Shown: positions 52,574 to 61,594, counted from the first letter of the stretch. The stretch: 64,000 nucleotides of DNA from an uncultured Eubacteriales bacterium (GCA_900550955.1 URUF01000002.1:35444-99443); one strand, 5' to 3'. A program made the numbers and translations. Notes: generated from the sequence alone by a model not told the origin.

Positions 52574-52655
52574 ATTCATCCTATAAATTTTCCAAAACTA
52601 TTGCATTTCTTCGCGCAAATATGCTATAATGCCCCAAAATACATAGGATGAATTT
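52572..52655 (+). promoter_or_regulatory. promoter flanked by a 13-base inverted repeat
   Basis: TTGCAT (52601-52606) and TATAAT (52625-52630), 18 bases apart, drive the flavoprotein operon. AAATTCATCCTAT at 52572-52584 and its exact complement at 52643-52655 bracket the promoter, one upstream of the -35 and one around +7 to +19. This suits a regulator that bridges both sites; the FadR-type protein encoded at 51881 is the obvious candidate. Confidence 0.7.
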
Positions 52656-52668
52656 TGGAGGGATGCGG

Positions 52669-54126
52669 ATGCGGCAGTATGATGTGGTCATCATTGGCGG
52701 AGGCGCGGTTGGAAGCGCGATTGCCAGAAGCCTGTCCCGGTTTTGCATGAATATTGCGGTGCTGGAAAAAAACCTTGACGTGTGCTACGAAACCAGCGGA
52801 CGCAATTCCGGCGTTGTACACGGGGGCTTCGCCTACGATACGGGAACGCTGAAGGCGCGCCTGTGCGTAGAGGGAAACCTGGGCATGGACGCTTTGGCGG
52901 ACGAGCTTGGCTTCCGGTTCATACGTTGCGGCAAGGTGCTCGTGGGCAAAACGGAAGAAGATTTGCAAACGCTCAAAAAAACCATCAAGCAGGGCGAGCG
53001 CAACGGCGCGCGGTCGCTGTCGCTGATCTCCAAAGAAAAACTGCACGAGCTGGTGCCCGAGGCCGTGGGGGAGTTCGCCATGTATTCGCCCACGTCAGGC
53101 ATTCTGGATCCTTTTGGGTATACCATCGCCCTGGCGGAAAACGCCTGCCAAAACGGCGTTGCGTACTATTTTGATAACCAGGTAACCGCCATTGCCAGGG
53201 AGGACGGCGCATACGTCGTTACCACCAATCGCGCGCAATACCGCTGCCGCTGGGTTATCAACAGCGCCGGCCTGGGCTGCGGCGCCATTTCCGATATGCT
53301 GGGCCTTACCGGCTACCGCGTAATCGGCTCCAAAGGGGATTACATCATATTGGACCGCCGCTTGGGAGCGCTGCTGCCCATGCCCATCTATCCTGTGCCC
53401 AGCAATACGTACATGGGCATCCACGTAACCAATACGGTGGATGGAAACGTAATTGCAGGCCCTAACGCGGAAGAAGTGAGCGATTTTTCATATTATGGCG
53501 TGCCCAAGCGCAATATGGCCTATCTGGCGGAGAGCGCCTCGGAAATCTGGCCGCATATCCATCCGGGAGACGCCATACGCAACTATTCCGGCATCCTGCC
53601 CAAGTGGGTGGATGACCAGGGCGTTATCCAGGACTTTAAAATTGAAATCCGGCCCGAGATCGCCCCGCATGCGGTCAACCTGGTGGGCATTGAATCCCCG
53701 GGCCTTACGGCGGCGATGCCTATTGGCAACATGGTGGCCGATATGATGCGGGAATACGAAGATTTGAAGCCCAACCCGGCCTATTCGCCCATCCGAAAGC
53801 CCATTGTGCGCTTTGAGGATCAAAGCGACGAGCAAAAGGCACGGCTGATTGCCCAGAACCCGGACTATGGCGAAATCATCTGCCGCTGCGAAAAGGTAAG
53901 CAAGGCGGAAATCCTGCAAGCCATTCACAATCCGCTGGGCGTGCATACGGTGACGGGCGTGAAATACCGCACCCGCGCGATGATGGGACGCTGCCAGGGC
54001 GGGTACTGCCAAATGCGCATTGAGCAGCTTTTGGAGGAGGAGCTTGGCCTAGGCGAGCGGGACATCAACTACGCAAGGCAGCAGTCATGGGTGCTTAGCG
54101 GCAAAGTGAGGGAGGAAGAAGCGTGA
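52669..54126 (+). CDS. FAD-dependent oxidoreductase with BFD-like Fe-S domain
   Basis: The 485-residue protein has a GGGAVGSAIAR dinucleotide fold at the N-terminus and a DAO fold like GlpA and LhgO (SGRNSGVVHGGFAYDTGTLKARLC). The C-terminal part has a BFD-like [2Fe-2S] domain with ICRCEKVS and GRCQGGYC cysteines. GlpA/LhgO proteins oxidise glycerol-3-phosphate or 2-hydroxyglutarate. The start is ATG at 52669 because the ATG at 52663 touches GGAGGG. Coupled translation with the next gene (GTGA overlap) suggests a complex with it. Confidence 0.88.
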   Translation: MRQYDVVIIGGGAVGSAIARSLSRFCMNIAVLEKNLDVCYETSGRNSGVVHGGFAYDTGTLKARLCVEGNLGMDALADELGFRFIRCGKVLVGKTEEDLQTLKKTIKQGERNGARSLSLISKEKLHELVPEAVGEFAMYSPTSGILDPFGYTIALAENACQNGVAYYFDNQVTAIAREDGAYVVTTNRAQYRCRWVINSAGLGCGAISDMLGLTGYRVIGSKGDYIILDRRLGALLPMPIYPVPSNTYMGIHVTNTVDGNVIAGPNAEEVSDFSYYGVPKRNMAYLAESASEIWPHIHPGDAIRNYSGILPKWVDDQGVIQDFKIEIRPEIAPHAVNLVGIESPGLTAAMPIGNMVADMMREYEDLKPNPAYSPIRKPIVRFEDQSDEQKARLIAQNPDYGEIICRCEKVSKAEILQAIHNPLGVHTVTGVKYRTRAMMGRCQGGYCQMRIEQLLEEELGLGERDINYARQQSWVLSGKVREEEA

Positions 54127-55361
54127 ATATAGAGAAACGGGATGTGGTCATTATCGGCGGAGGGCCGGCCGGCTTGGCCGCCGCAACGGCGCTGCACCGG
54201 CTGGGAGTTACGGATATCCTGATCGTTGAACGCGAAAAGCAGCTTGGCGGCATCCTGCGCCAGTGCATCCACGACGGCTTTGGCCTCAAGCGCTTTGGCG
54301 AGGCGCTTAGCGGCCCTGAATATGCGCAGCGCTTTATTGACGAGGTTATAGAACGCGCAATTCCGTACTTGACGGACGCTACGGTGCTTCAAATCACGCC
54401 GCAAAGGGTTGTTACCATCGCCTGCGCCGGCGGCCTTATGCAAGTGCAGGCCAGGGCGGTTGTGCTGGCAATGGGCTGCCGGGAGCGGCCGCGCGGCGCG
54501 TTGGCCATCCCGGGCGAGCGCCCTGCCGGCGTATTTACCGCCGGTACGGCACAGGCGTATGTGAATTTGTACAACCGCATGGTAGGCCGGGAAATCGTTA
54601 TTTTAGGCTCCGGGGATATTGGCATGATTATGGCCAGAAGGCTGACGCTGGAGGGGGCGCACGTGCAGGCCGTATTTGAAATTCAGCCTGTTCCCAGCGG
54701 CCTTAGGCGCAACCTGGAGCAATGCCTGAACGATTATCATATTCCACTGTATTTGAGCCATACCATTACGGAAATCCACGGTTCGTCCAGGGTAGAGGGC
54801 GTAACGGTATCGCAGGTGGATGAGAAGCTTACGCCCATTCCGGGAACAGAGCAGTATTACGCGTGCGATACGGTCATCCTGTCCGCTGGCCTGATACCGG
54901 AAAACGAGCTTTCCCAGGAAGCAGGCGTTAAGCTGGACGGAAAAACCCGTGGCCCCATTGTGGACGAGTGGTATCAGACCAATGTGGAGGGGGTTTTTGC
55001 AGCGGGCAACGTGCTGCATGTGCACGATCTGGCGGATTTTGTTTCGCTGGAGGCGGAACGCCTGGCGGATAGCGTGCATACCTACCTGCAAAACGGGGCG
55101 CTCCAAAAATGCGGGATACCCGTTCGCGGCGGAAATGGCATCCATCATGTGGTGCCGCACAGCCTAAGCGGGCAGCGGGACGCGATGCTATCCATGCGGG
55201 CAAGCCGTGCGGCGGAAAACTGCGCCATTGCCATCAGCCAGGGCGGGAGGACGCTGCTTCGCAAGCCGTTTAAGCGCGTTTTGCCCGCGGAGATGATACA
55301 GGTTTCGCTCAAATGCGATCAAATTCAGCCGGATGAGGAAATTGAGGTGAGCCTTGAATGA
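54123..55361 (+). CDS. FAD/NAD(P)-binding oxidoreductase
   Basis: The 412-residue flavoprotein has IIGGGPAGLAAATAL (FAD), LGGILRQC near residue 41, GSGDIGMIMARRLTLEG (second nucleotide site) and the late VFAAGNVLHVHDLADFVSLEAE, all of the pyridine nucleotide-disulfide oxidoreductase class, but no CxxC or CxxxxC redox disulfide is seen. It starts with GTG overlapping the previous stop and overlaps DUF1667 by four bases. It probably passes electrons between NAD(P) and the other subunits. Confidence 0.88.
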   Translation: MNIEKRDVVIIGGGPAGLAAATALHRLGVTDILIVEREKQLGGILRQCIHDGFGLKRFGEALSGPEYAQRFIDEVIERAIPYLTDATVLQITPQRVVTIACAGGLMQVQARAVVLAMGCRERPRGALAIPGERPAGVFTAGTAQAYVNLYNRMVGREIVILGSGDIGMIMARRLTLEGAHVQAVFEIQPVPSGLRRNLEQCLNDYHIPLYLSHTITEIHGSSRVEGVTVSQVDEKLTPIPGTEQYYACDTVILSAGLIPENELSQEAGVKLDGKTRGPIVDEWYQTNVEGVFAAGNVLHVHDLADFVSLEAERLADSVHTYLQNGALQKCGIPVRGGNGIHHVVPHSLSGQRDAMLSMRASRAAENCAIAISQGGRTLLRKPFKRVLPAEMIQVSLKCDQIQPDEEIEVSLE

Positions 55362-55726
55362 AAAACTGCTATACCTGCGTGATCTGCCCCAACGGCTGTG
55401 AAATCGAGGTGGAAACATCCGCTCAGGGGGAGATTGTTACCATAGCGGGAGCGGGCTGCAAGCGCGGCGTCGCCTATGCGCGCCAGGAAACCGTATGTCC
55501 CCAGCGCACCCTTGCCAGCAGCATACGGGTGCACAATGGAGAGGAGCCCCTTGTAAGCGTGCGCTTGAGCAAAAGCGTGCCGCGCGACCAGCTTATGCGG
55601 GTTATGGAGGCTATACGCAGCGCAAAGGCGGAAGCTCCCGTAACAAGCGGAAGCTGCCTGATTGCCAATGTGCTGGGGCTTGGCAGCGATGTGATCGCCA
55701 CCAAATCCGTTGCGCGCAAGCGTTAG
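55358..55726 (+). CDS. DUF1667-family protein
   Basis: The 122-residue protein is DUF1667, with six cysteines: Cys4, 7, 10 and 14 in the first turn (CYTCVICPNGC) and Cys34 and 47. These likely bind an Fe-S cluster. The same trio, GlpA-like protein, FAD/NAD protein and DUF1667, recurs in anaerobic bacteria beside glycerol and other catabolic genes. It overlaps the previous gene (ATGA) and converges with the GntR/LacI gene by four bases. Confidence 0.9.
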   Translation: MKNCYTCVICPNGCEIEVETSAQGEIVTIAGAGCKRGVAYARQETVCPQRTLASSIRVHNGEEPLVSVRLSKSVPRDQLMRVMEAIRSAKAEAPVTSGSCLIANVLGLGSDVIATKSVARKR

Positions 55727-56826
55727 CCCGGCTGCTCCCCAGCGGGCGGGGCTACGGATGCGCGGCGGATCAGGATGGCCGGCATGCGGATGGTGTAATG
55801 GTCCGTATCGCGCGTGCCCATGCGCATAATGGCCTGAAGATGCTCAAAGGCCACGCTGCACATTTGCCGGAAATCCACCGTTGCGCTGGAAAGCTGAGGG
55901 GACAGGACCGTATCGATATCCAGGTTATCATAGCCAATCACGCTGATATCCTGCGGTATGCGCAGCCCGTGATGCTTGAGCACATCCATAGCGCCGGCGG
56001 CCATCATATCGCTGGCGGCAAAAACGGCGGTGGGGAGCTCCTTTACCTTGAGCAGCTCCCGCGCGGCGGCCTCGCCGCCCTCAAAGGTCCAGTTCCCCAC
56101 AAAATACAGGGAGGGATCCACCGCAAGGCCGTTAAGATACATGGCGATTTTGAAGCCCTCCCAGCGCTCTTCGGCGTTGCAGGAATCCTTCATGCCATCA
56201 ATGTAAGCGATGCGGCGGTGGCCCATTTCCGCTAAATAGGTAATTACCTGCTTGAGCATGCCCAGGTTATCCGGCATGATGGAGAGCAGGTTTTCGTCCT
56301 GATGATTCAATAGTACGGTGGGAATATTGAGCGCGCGCATGTCCTCTATGGCGCGCTCATGGTATGAGCTTACCAAAAACACGCCGCATACGGCATGCTC
56401 CTTGACGATGCTTACAAGGTCGCTGTTTTCGTCCAGCCCAACATAGCTGAGCAGATACCCGTTCTGCCTGCAAAGCTCCTCCATAGAAAAAAACAGCTTG
56501 GTGTTGCAGGAGGTGGTGTTGTGCCGGATGTCGTTTTGGTTTTGGCGCATCACAAACAAAATATTCGCGCCGGATTCGGTTACCGGCGGGGTATCGGCCT
56601 TGCGGCCGGTCACAAAGGAGCCCACGCCGCTGCGCTTTTCAATAAGCCCCTCTTCTGACAGCATCTGCAAGGCCTTGCGAACCGTTACCCTTTCCACTTG
56701 AAACTGCTGGCACAGCTCGCGCTCATAGGGAATGCGCTGGCCAACGGGATATCCGCCGCTTAGAATTTGGTCCTTTAACGCCTGATAGATCTTTCGGTAC
56801 AGGGGAACAAACACTTTGTTCGTCAA
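55723..56826 (-). CDS. GntR/LacI-type (AraR-like) transcriptional repressor
   Basis: The 367-residue protein has an N-terminal GntR winged helix (about 8-75: QRIPYERELCQQFQVERVTVRKALQML) joined to a LacI-type periplasmic-binding sensor domain (90-350: ILFVMRQNQ, IVKEHAVCGVFLVSS, GHRRIAYIDG, FAASDMMAAGAMD). AraR of Bacillus has this same hybrid plan. The sensor is expected to bind a sugar or sugar acid. It starts with TTG at 56826 with only a weak site. It lies downstream of the TTT operon and is the candidate reader of the operator pair at 61.3-61.6 kb. Confidence 0.9.
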   Translation of the reverse strand: MTNKVFVPLYRKIYQALKDQILSGGYPVGQRIPYERELCQQFQVERVTVRKALQMLSEEGLIEKRSGVGSFVTGRKADTPPVTESGANILFVMRQNQNDIRHNTTSCNTKLFFSMEELCRQNGYLLSYVGLDENSDLVSIVKEHAVCGVFLVSSYHERAIEDMRALNIPTVLLNHQDENLLSIMPDNLGMLKQVITYLAEMGHRRIAYIDGMKDSCNAEERWEGFKIAMYLNGLAVDPSLYFVGNWTFEGGEAAARELLKVKELPTAVFAASDMMAAGAMDVLKHHGLRIPQDISVIGYDNLDIDTVLSPQLSSATVDFRQMCSVAFEHLQAIMRMGTRDTDHYTIRMPAILIRRASVAPPAGEQPG

Positions 56827-56945
56827 AAGCTTTCACTCGCTTTGCATTGCAGATAGATACATGTAACATATTCCATTATACATGAATGGCCCCCGCAGCA
56901 CAAGCAAAAGTGCAGCCGGGGCCATTGTAGTATAACTATACCGGG

Positions 56946-58241
56946 TTAGAACAGATTGCCGTTTGAATCAAAAGGCATATCGTAAGGCTCGCTGAGCTGT
57001 TCAAAGCGCTCGTCGTTTTGGATGAGCGGAAGCAGCGTTTCGCTAACCTCAATTTCGTCCAGGCAGAGCGTGTTATGTATCCTAACGACGGTCGCGGTTT
57101 GCAGGTCTGCCAGGTTGGCCGTCTTTAGGCAGGACTGCACGCCTTGCAGGTCGTTTGGCAGCACCATGGGAATTTTTACGCCGCCTGTAAGCGTGGCTGT
57201 GAGCGTGTTGGGATAGGTTTGCACAAAGTCAAACTTTTCCGCAGCGCGCCTTGTGGTGAAATCCGCCATGCCAAGGCCGTTCCCGTTGCCCTTCGACTGC
57301 TTGGAGATATCCAAAATCAATAGCCTTGTGATGCTTGGCCCGCCGCTAATACACGGGGAATGGTAACGCCCCACCACGTTGGTATCAAAGCCGGAACCGC
57401 TGATGTTCTTGCCAATTTCGTCGATAATCAACGTGTCCAGCTTGTCAAAATGCAGGCGTGCCGCGAAGGAGCGGGCCTGCTCGAGCAGCTTGGGCTCCTC
57501 GGTTTCAATCTCCTCCTTGCGGAGTACGCGGCAGATGGCGGTTTCGTGATAGGCGTTTTCCACAAAACCCACCGCGCAAAGCACGCGCAGATGGGGCAGG
57601 GCGGCTTTCGCAATTTCTGGTATGTGCTGCGGCATATAGCCAAAGCCCAGGTTGTGCGCAATGGAAGCGCCCTTCTGCTTGCCCAGCCCAATGGTGATCA
57701 TCTTCATCAGGCCGGATTCATACGGGCCGCGGAAGCAAACGTGCGGCTTGATGCGGTTCATGATGATGAGCCAATCCGCTCCGTAGGCGTTTTGATCCAC
57801 CAACACGGGAAGGCCCTCGGCGGTATGATCCAGCTCCACCGTTTCCATGGAGGAGCGGATGGGCGCGCCCGTGGCCTCCGGGGTATAGCCCATGCCCAGC
57901 AGCATATTGCGCTGGCCTTCCGCGGTAGCGCCCGCATGGCTGCCCATAGCGGGCACGATAAACGGCTCCGCGCCCGCGCCCTTGAGCAAATCCACCAGCG
58001 TGCGCACCGCCAGGATTTGATTCGCAATGCCGCGGCTGCCTACCGTAATGGCTACCGTTTGCCCGGGGCGCACCTGCGACAGGATATCCATTTGGGCAAA
58101 CTGGCGCGTGATTTCCTCGGCCACGTCCACAGGCGCGGGATGCACAAAGCGCTGCTTTACGCGCGCCATACGCGGCGGTTTTATTCCTTGCAGCAGGGAA
58201 GCGATGGTATCCCAGCTGCCGTTTCCTCCTGTTGTAATCAT
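56946..58241 (-). CDS. LarA-like (DUF2088) enzyme
   Basis: The 431-residue protein resembles the DUF2088 / lactate-racemase superfamily: TVGSRGIANQ at the first nucleotide-like strand, a GSHAGAT segment, NRIKPHVCF near residue 163 and a late IDEIGKNISGSG. The Lys and Cys that hold the nickel-pincer cofactor in LarA are not at their usual places, so racemase activity is not implied. It overlaps TctA by four bases (ATGA), so the enzyme should act on the acid that the transporter imports. No larBCE genes for cofactor synthesis are in the window. Confidence 0.78.
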   Translation of the reverse strand: MITTGGNGSWDTIASLLQGIKPPRMARVKQRFVHPAPVDVAEEITRQFAQMDILSQVRPGQTVAITVGSRGIANQILAVRTLVDLLKGAGAEPFIVPAMGSHAGATAEGQRNMLLGMGYTPEATGAPIRSSMETVELDHTAEGLPVLVDQNAYGADWLIIMNRIKPHVCFRGPYESGLMKMITIGLGKQKGASIAHNLGFGYMPQHIPEIAKAALPHLRVLCAVGFVENAYHETAICRVLRKEEIETEEPKLLEQARSFAARLHFDKLDTLIIDEIGKNISGSGFDTNVVGRYHSPCISGGPSITRLLILDISKQSKGNGNGLGMADFTTRRAAEKFDFVQTYPNTLTATLTGGVKIPMVLPNDLQGVQSCLKTANLADLQTATVVRIHNTLCLDEIEVSETLLPLIQNDERFEQLSEPYDMPFDSNGNLF

Positions 58242-59740
58242 GCTTTCGCCTCTGCTTTTTCCGCTTTGTTCTTACGGGCGTTGCTGTAAATCGTCCAGGC
58301 GATCATGGCAACGCTCAGGATGATGAAGGTAAGCGCGATGGGGCGGCGGAAGAAGATCGTCCAGTCATTGCGGGAAAGCTGAAGCGCACGATCCATGTTC
58401 TTTTCCGCGATGGGCCCCAGGATAACGCCCAAAACCAGCGGCGCGCCGGGGAAATTGAACTTTTTCATAAAGAAGCCGATTACGCCAAAGGCGATGGCCA
58501 CCGCCACGTGGTACACCTGGTTGGCCAGGCAGAACGCGCCTACGATGCACAGCACCAGGATGATGGGCATAAGGATACGCACCGGCACCTTCAAAACCTT
58601 GGGAGCTACTTTGGAGAACAGTACGCCAAAGGCCAGCATCACAAACTGGATGATGATCATACCGGCAAAAATGGCGTACACAATATCCGGGCTGTTCACA
58701 AACAGCTGCGGGCCGGGAGTAACGCCAATCAGGGTAAGCGCGCCCAGCATAACGGAGGTGATGGTGTCGCCGGGAATGCCCAGGGTGAGCATGGGGATGA
58801 GCGCGCCGCCGGTGGTGCCGTTGTTGGCGGCCTCAGGCGCGGCAATGCCTTCGTATGCGCCGTGGCCAAAGCGCTCGGGATGCTTGGACATGCGCTGCGC
58901 CACATTATAGGCGATAAACACGGCGATAGCGCCGCCCGTGCCGGGCACGATGCCGATGAATACGCCGATGAGCCCGCCTACCACGGCCGCAAGCAGGAAG
59001 CCGCGAATCTCCGTCCAGGTGGGGAAGATGTTGCTTACGCTCTGGTCCTTTACCTCCACGCGGTGCTCGCCGCCCTGTACCTGGGTAAAGATTTCACTGA
59101 TGGCAAACACGCCGATCAAAACCGCAAGCTGGGGGAAGCCGATCATCAGCTTGGTGGAGCCAAAGTTGAAGCGCGCCGCGCCAACCAAAGGATCGGTGCC
59201 AACGGTGGAGATAAGCAAACCGAACGCGCCCGCCATTAGCCCCTTGAGCATGTTTTTGCCGGAGGAGCTGGCCATGATGGTAAGCCCAAACAGGGCCAGG
59301 GCAAAGTAATCGGCGGAGTGGAACTTGAGCGCTACCTTCGCCAGCTGGGGCGAAATAAAGATTAGGCAGATGGTGGAAATGATGCCGCCCACGAAGGAGC
59401 CCACGGCGGCCACGCCGATGGCCTTTCCAGCCTTGCCCTCTTGGGCAAGGGGATAGCCGTCCAAAAGCGTAGCGGTTGCGGAGGGCGTACCGGGGGTGCG
59501 CAGCAAAATAGCGGACACCGAGCCGCCGAACATGGAGCCGCAGAAAATGCCGCACAGCATGACCAGCGCGGTGGATTTATCAAGCGTATAAACAAGGGGC
59601 AGCAGCAAAATGATGCCCATGGAGCCGCTTAGGCCGGGCAGGCAGCCGATGATAACGCCCACCACCGTGCCAAACACCATCAGCAGGAAATTCAGCGGCT
59701 GAAATACGTTGGCAAAACCAGCCATCAAATATTCAAACAT
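58238..59740 (-). CDS. tripartite tricarboxylate transporter large permease (TctA)
   Basis: The 500-residue protein has about 11-12 transmembrane helices and the TctA family loops: GCLPGLSGSMGIILLLPL near the start, PGTPSATATLLDGYPLAQEGKAGKAIG and the repeated second-half loop GIVPGTGGAIAVFIAY. It forms the transport path with TctB and uses a TctC binding protein. The stop overlaps the start of the LarA-like gene. Confidence 0.94.
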   Translation of the reverse strand: MFEYLMAGFANVFQPLNFLLMVFGTVVGVIIGCLPGLSGSMGIILLLPLVYTLDKSTALVMLCGIFCGSMFGGSVSAILLRTPGTPSATATLLDGYPLAQEGKAGKAIGVAAVGSFVGGIISTICLIFISPQLAKVALKFHSADYFALALFGLTIMASSSGKNMLKGLMAGAFGLLISTVGTDPLVGAARFNFGSTKLMIGFPQLAVLIGVFAISEIFTQVQGGEHRVEVKDQSVSNIFPTWTEIRGFLLAAVVGGLIGVFIGIVPGTGGAIAVFIAYNVAQRMSKHPERFGHGAYEGIAAPEAANNGTTGGALIPMLTLGIPGDTITSVMLGALTLIGVTPGPQLFVNSPDIVYAIFAGMIIIQFVMLAFGVLFSKVAPKVLKVPVRILMPIILVLCIVGAFCLANQVYHVAVAIAFGVIGFFMKKFNFPGAPLVLGVILGPIAEKNMDRALQLSRNDWTIFFRRPIALTFIILSVAMIAWTIYSNARKNKAEKAEAKA

Positions 59741-59758
59741 CGCATGCTTCCTCCCTTC

Positions 59759-60217
59759 TTACATAAACAGCCTGCAGGTAGGCAGGAAGATCATAAACAC
59801 CTTGGTAAACAGCAGCCATACCAAAACTGTGGTAACCACGCTTACGATAGCGCACATCACATAGTTGCGGTTGCCAAACAAAAGCATCATGCCAAACATT
59901 AGGAAGGGGGTCAAAAGCATAAAGCCCACCGTGGGCACCAAAATCACGTACAGCACGCATAGCGCGACCGCGGCAAGAAAGAGCATGGTAGGCTTTTTTT
60001 CCAGCTTGAACTGCGGCTTGGGCACGCCGTGGCGAAGCGCGGACACCGTCATAACCGCGCCAAGCAGGGCCAACAGCACGGCGATAAACTTGGGGAAGCC
60101 GGCCGGGCCGATACCCAGCTTAACCGTTTGCAGCTGATTTGCCATCAAAAAGACGGTAAGGCCAAGGGCCATGAAGACAACGCCGATCACAAGATCGGAA
60201 AAACGCTTCTCCTTCAC
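59759..60217 (-). CDS. tripartite tricarboxylate transporter small permease (TctB)
   Basis: The 152-residue protein has four hydrophobic segments and the short hydrophilic loop of TctB (PKPQFKLEKKPTM). GTG at 60217 with AGGAGG 7 bases upstream is preferred to the upstream in-frame start, which lacks a site. It pairs with TctA, whose gene follows after 18 bases. Confidence 0.88.
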   Translation of the reverse strand: MKEKRFSDLVIGVVFMALGLTVFLMANQLQTVKLGIGPAGFPKFIAVLLALLGAVMTVSALRHGVPKPQFKLEKKPTMLFLAAVALCVLYVILVPTVGFMLLTPFLMFGMMLLFGNRNYVMCAIVSVVTTVLVWLLFTKVFMIFLPTCRLFM

Positions 60218-60246
60218 GCAAACACCTCCTGCATTTCTTTTGGAAA

Positions 60247-60273
60247 GGGCCGGCCGCACAGGCGGCCGGCCCA
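60247..60273 (-). promoter_or_regulatory. hairpin between TctC and TctB genes
   Basis: GGCCGGCCGC and its complement, separated by a four-base loop, form a very stable stem without a T run. It may protect the TctC message or cut permease expression, as seen beside the TRAP binding protein. Confidence 0.55.
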
Positions 60274-60305
60274 GCAAGGTTCATTGGTTTTCCAAGCGCC
60301 CGGGC

Positions 60306-61286
60306 TTACTTGCCGTAGCGGTCGCCAAAGCCCTTGGTCTTAATCAGGTTTTCAAAACGGGCGTTCTCTTCGTTCACGAAGGCGGTGTATTCCTCGGTGT
60401 CGCGGAAACGGGCCACGATGCTGAGCGTGTCGCACTTGGCGATGAAGTCCTCGTCGGCGACTACCTTCTCGATGATGTCGGCCAGTTCGGCAACAATCTC
60501 GTCGGGAGTGTCGATCGGAACGGCAACGCCGCGCCACTGCTCGATAACCAGATCCTTGAGGGCCTCGTTGCTGCTCTCGATGGCCAGGGGAACGTCGGGA
60601 TAATCCTTAAAGTGCTTGGAAGCGAAAGAGCACAGAATCTTCAGCTGGCCAGCGTCCACGTTGGACATGCCCTCGGGGGTGTTGCACATGGCCGCGTCAA
60701 CCTCGCCGGACAAAAGGCCGGTTACGGAGGCGGAGCCGCCGTCGTAGGTGATGTGGGCCAGCTCGCCGCCGATGGCTTCTTCAAACAGCAGGGCCGCAAT
60801 GTGGTTGCCGCCGCCAACGCCGGCGTTGGCCATGGTGATCATGCCGGGGTTGGCCAGCACGTCGTCCACGAACTCCTCGATGGTGTTCCACTTAGCGTCC
60901 TTCTGCACAAGCAGGTAGTTGGCGCTTTCCACGATCTGGGCCACATGCTTGAAGGAATCCACATCGTAGTCCACAACGCTCATGTGAATCTTGGAGGTAT
61001 GGGCGTTGGACCAGTGCAGGATCTGGTAGCCGTCGCCAATGGCGGTTTCCTTGAACTCCATAACGCCGGTCACGCCGGAAGCGCCGGCGACGTTCTTAAT
61101 GACCAGGGGCTGGCCGGTGATCTTCTGGAAAACATCGCCAAAAGCGCGGAAGGCCAGATCTCCGCCGCCGCCGGCAGCCCACGGCACAGTAGCTTCAACG
61201 GCCTTTTCGGGATATGCGGCCAGGGCGCTGGCGCAGGCGCAAACCAACAACGTGAGGGTCAGTACGAACGAGAGAACCTTTTTCAT
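60306..61286 (-). CDS. tripartite tricarboxylate transporter substrate-binding protein (TctC)
   Basis: The 326-residue exported protein has a signal peptide (1-23) and the Bug/TctC fold: EATVPWAAGGGGDLAFRAF, VIKNVAGASGVTGVMEF, the GVGGGNHIAALLFEE segment and a YDGGSASVTGLLSGEVDAA strand. TctC proteins bind tricarboxylates, dicarboxylates or related acids with a water-mediated carboxylate site. It heads the leftward transport operon and is probably the most abundant product. Confidence 0.93.
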   Translation of the reverse strand: MKKVLSFVLTLTLLVCACASALAAYPEKAVEATVPWAAGGGGDLAFRAFGDVFQKITGQPLVIKNVAGASGVTGVMEFKETAIGDGYQILHWSNAHTSKIHMSVVDYDVDSFKHVAQIVESANYLLVQKDAKWNTIEEFVDDVLANPGMITMANAGVGGGNHIAALLFEEAIGGELAHITYDGGSASVTGLLSGEVDAAMCNTPEGMSNVDAGQLKILCSFASKHFKDYPDVPLAIESSNEALKDLVIEQWRGVAVPIDTPDEIVAELADIIEKVVADEDFIAKCDTLSIVARFRDTEEYTAFVNEENARFENLIKTKGFGDRYGK

Positions 61287-61342
61287 GAGTTTACCTTCTT
61301 TCTCAAGTATTTTCAGGATAACATCTATTTGAAACAGCCAGG

Positions 61343-61368
61343 CATTTTTAATACAGGTATTAAAAATG
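61343..61368. promoter_or_regulatory. operator copy 1, TctC side
   Basis: Perfect 12-base arms (CATTTTTAATAC and its complement) around a two-base AG centre. It lies 57 bases before the TctC start, downstream of the likely leftward promoter (TTGACT at 61463-61458 and TAATTT at 61440-61435, 17 bases apart), where a bound repressor would block elongation. Confidence 0.8.
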
Positions 61369-61517
61369 TTTTTGGAAAATCCCAGAGCCTCGCATCCGAA
61401 GCTGTTTCAAAACATGTACCCCTCACTTGTCTATAAATTAACACAAAACGAGAGTATAGTCAAGGCCTAAGTTTGGAAAAAAACAAAAATTCCAAAAATC
61501 ATAAGCAAGAAAATTTC

Positions 61518-61594
61518 TTGACAACATAGCGCGTTTGGTTTATGCTAAAGTCATACAATGATGGCTAATATTTTTAATACCTGTATTAAAAATA
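61518..61594 (+). promoter_or_regulatory. promoter and operator copy 2, M24 side
   Basis: TTGACA (61518-61523) and TATGCT (61541-61546), 17 bases apart, form the rightward promoter. The operator at 61569-61594 repeats the same 10-base arms (TTTTTAATAC / GTATTAAAAA) around CT and is the reverse complement of copy 1 over 22 bases. Confidence 0.8.

Noticed and set aside
52669..55726. Assignment of the flavoprotein trio as anaerobic glycerol-3-phosphate dehydrogenase GlpABC
   Set aside because: The third gene is DUF1667, not a GlpC-type Fe-S subunit, and no glycerol genes adjoin.
60171..61436. 421-residue open frame antisense to the TctC gene
   Set aside because: It covers a clear binding-protein gene, its promoter and an operator.
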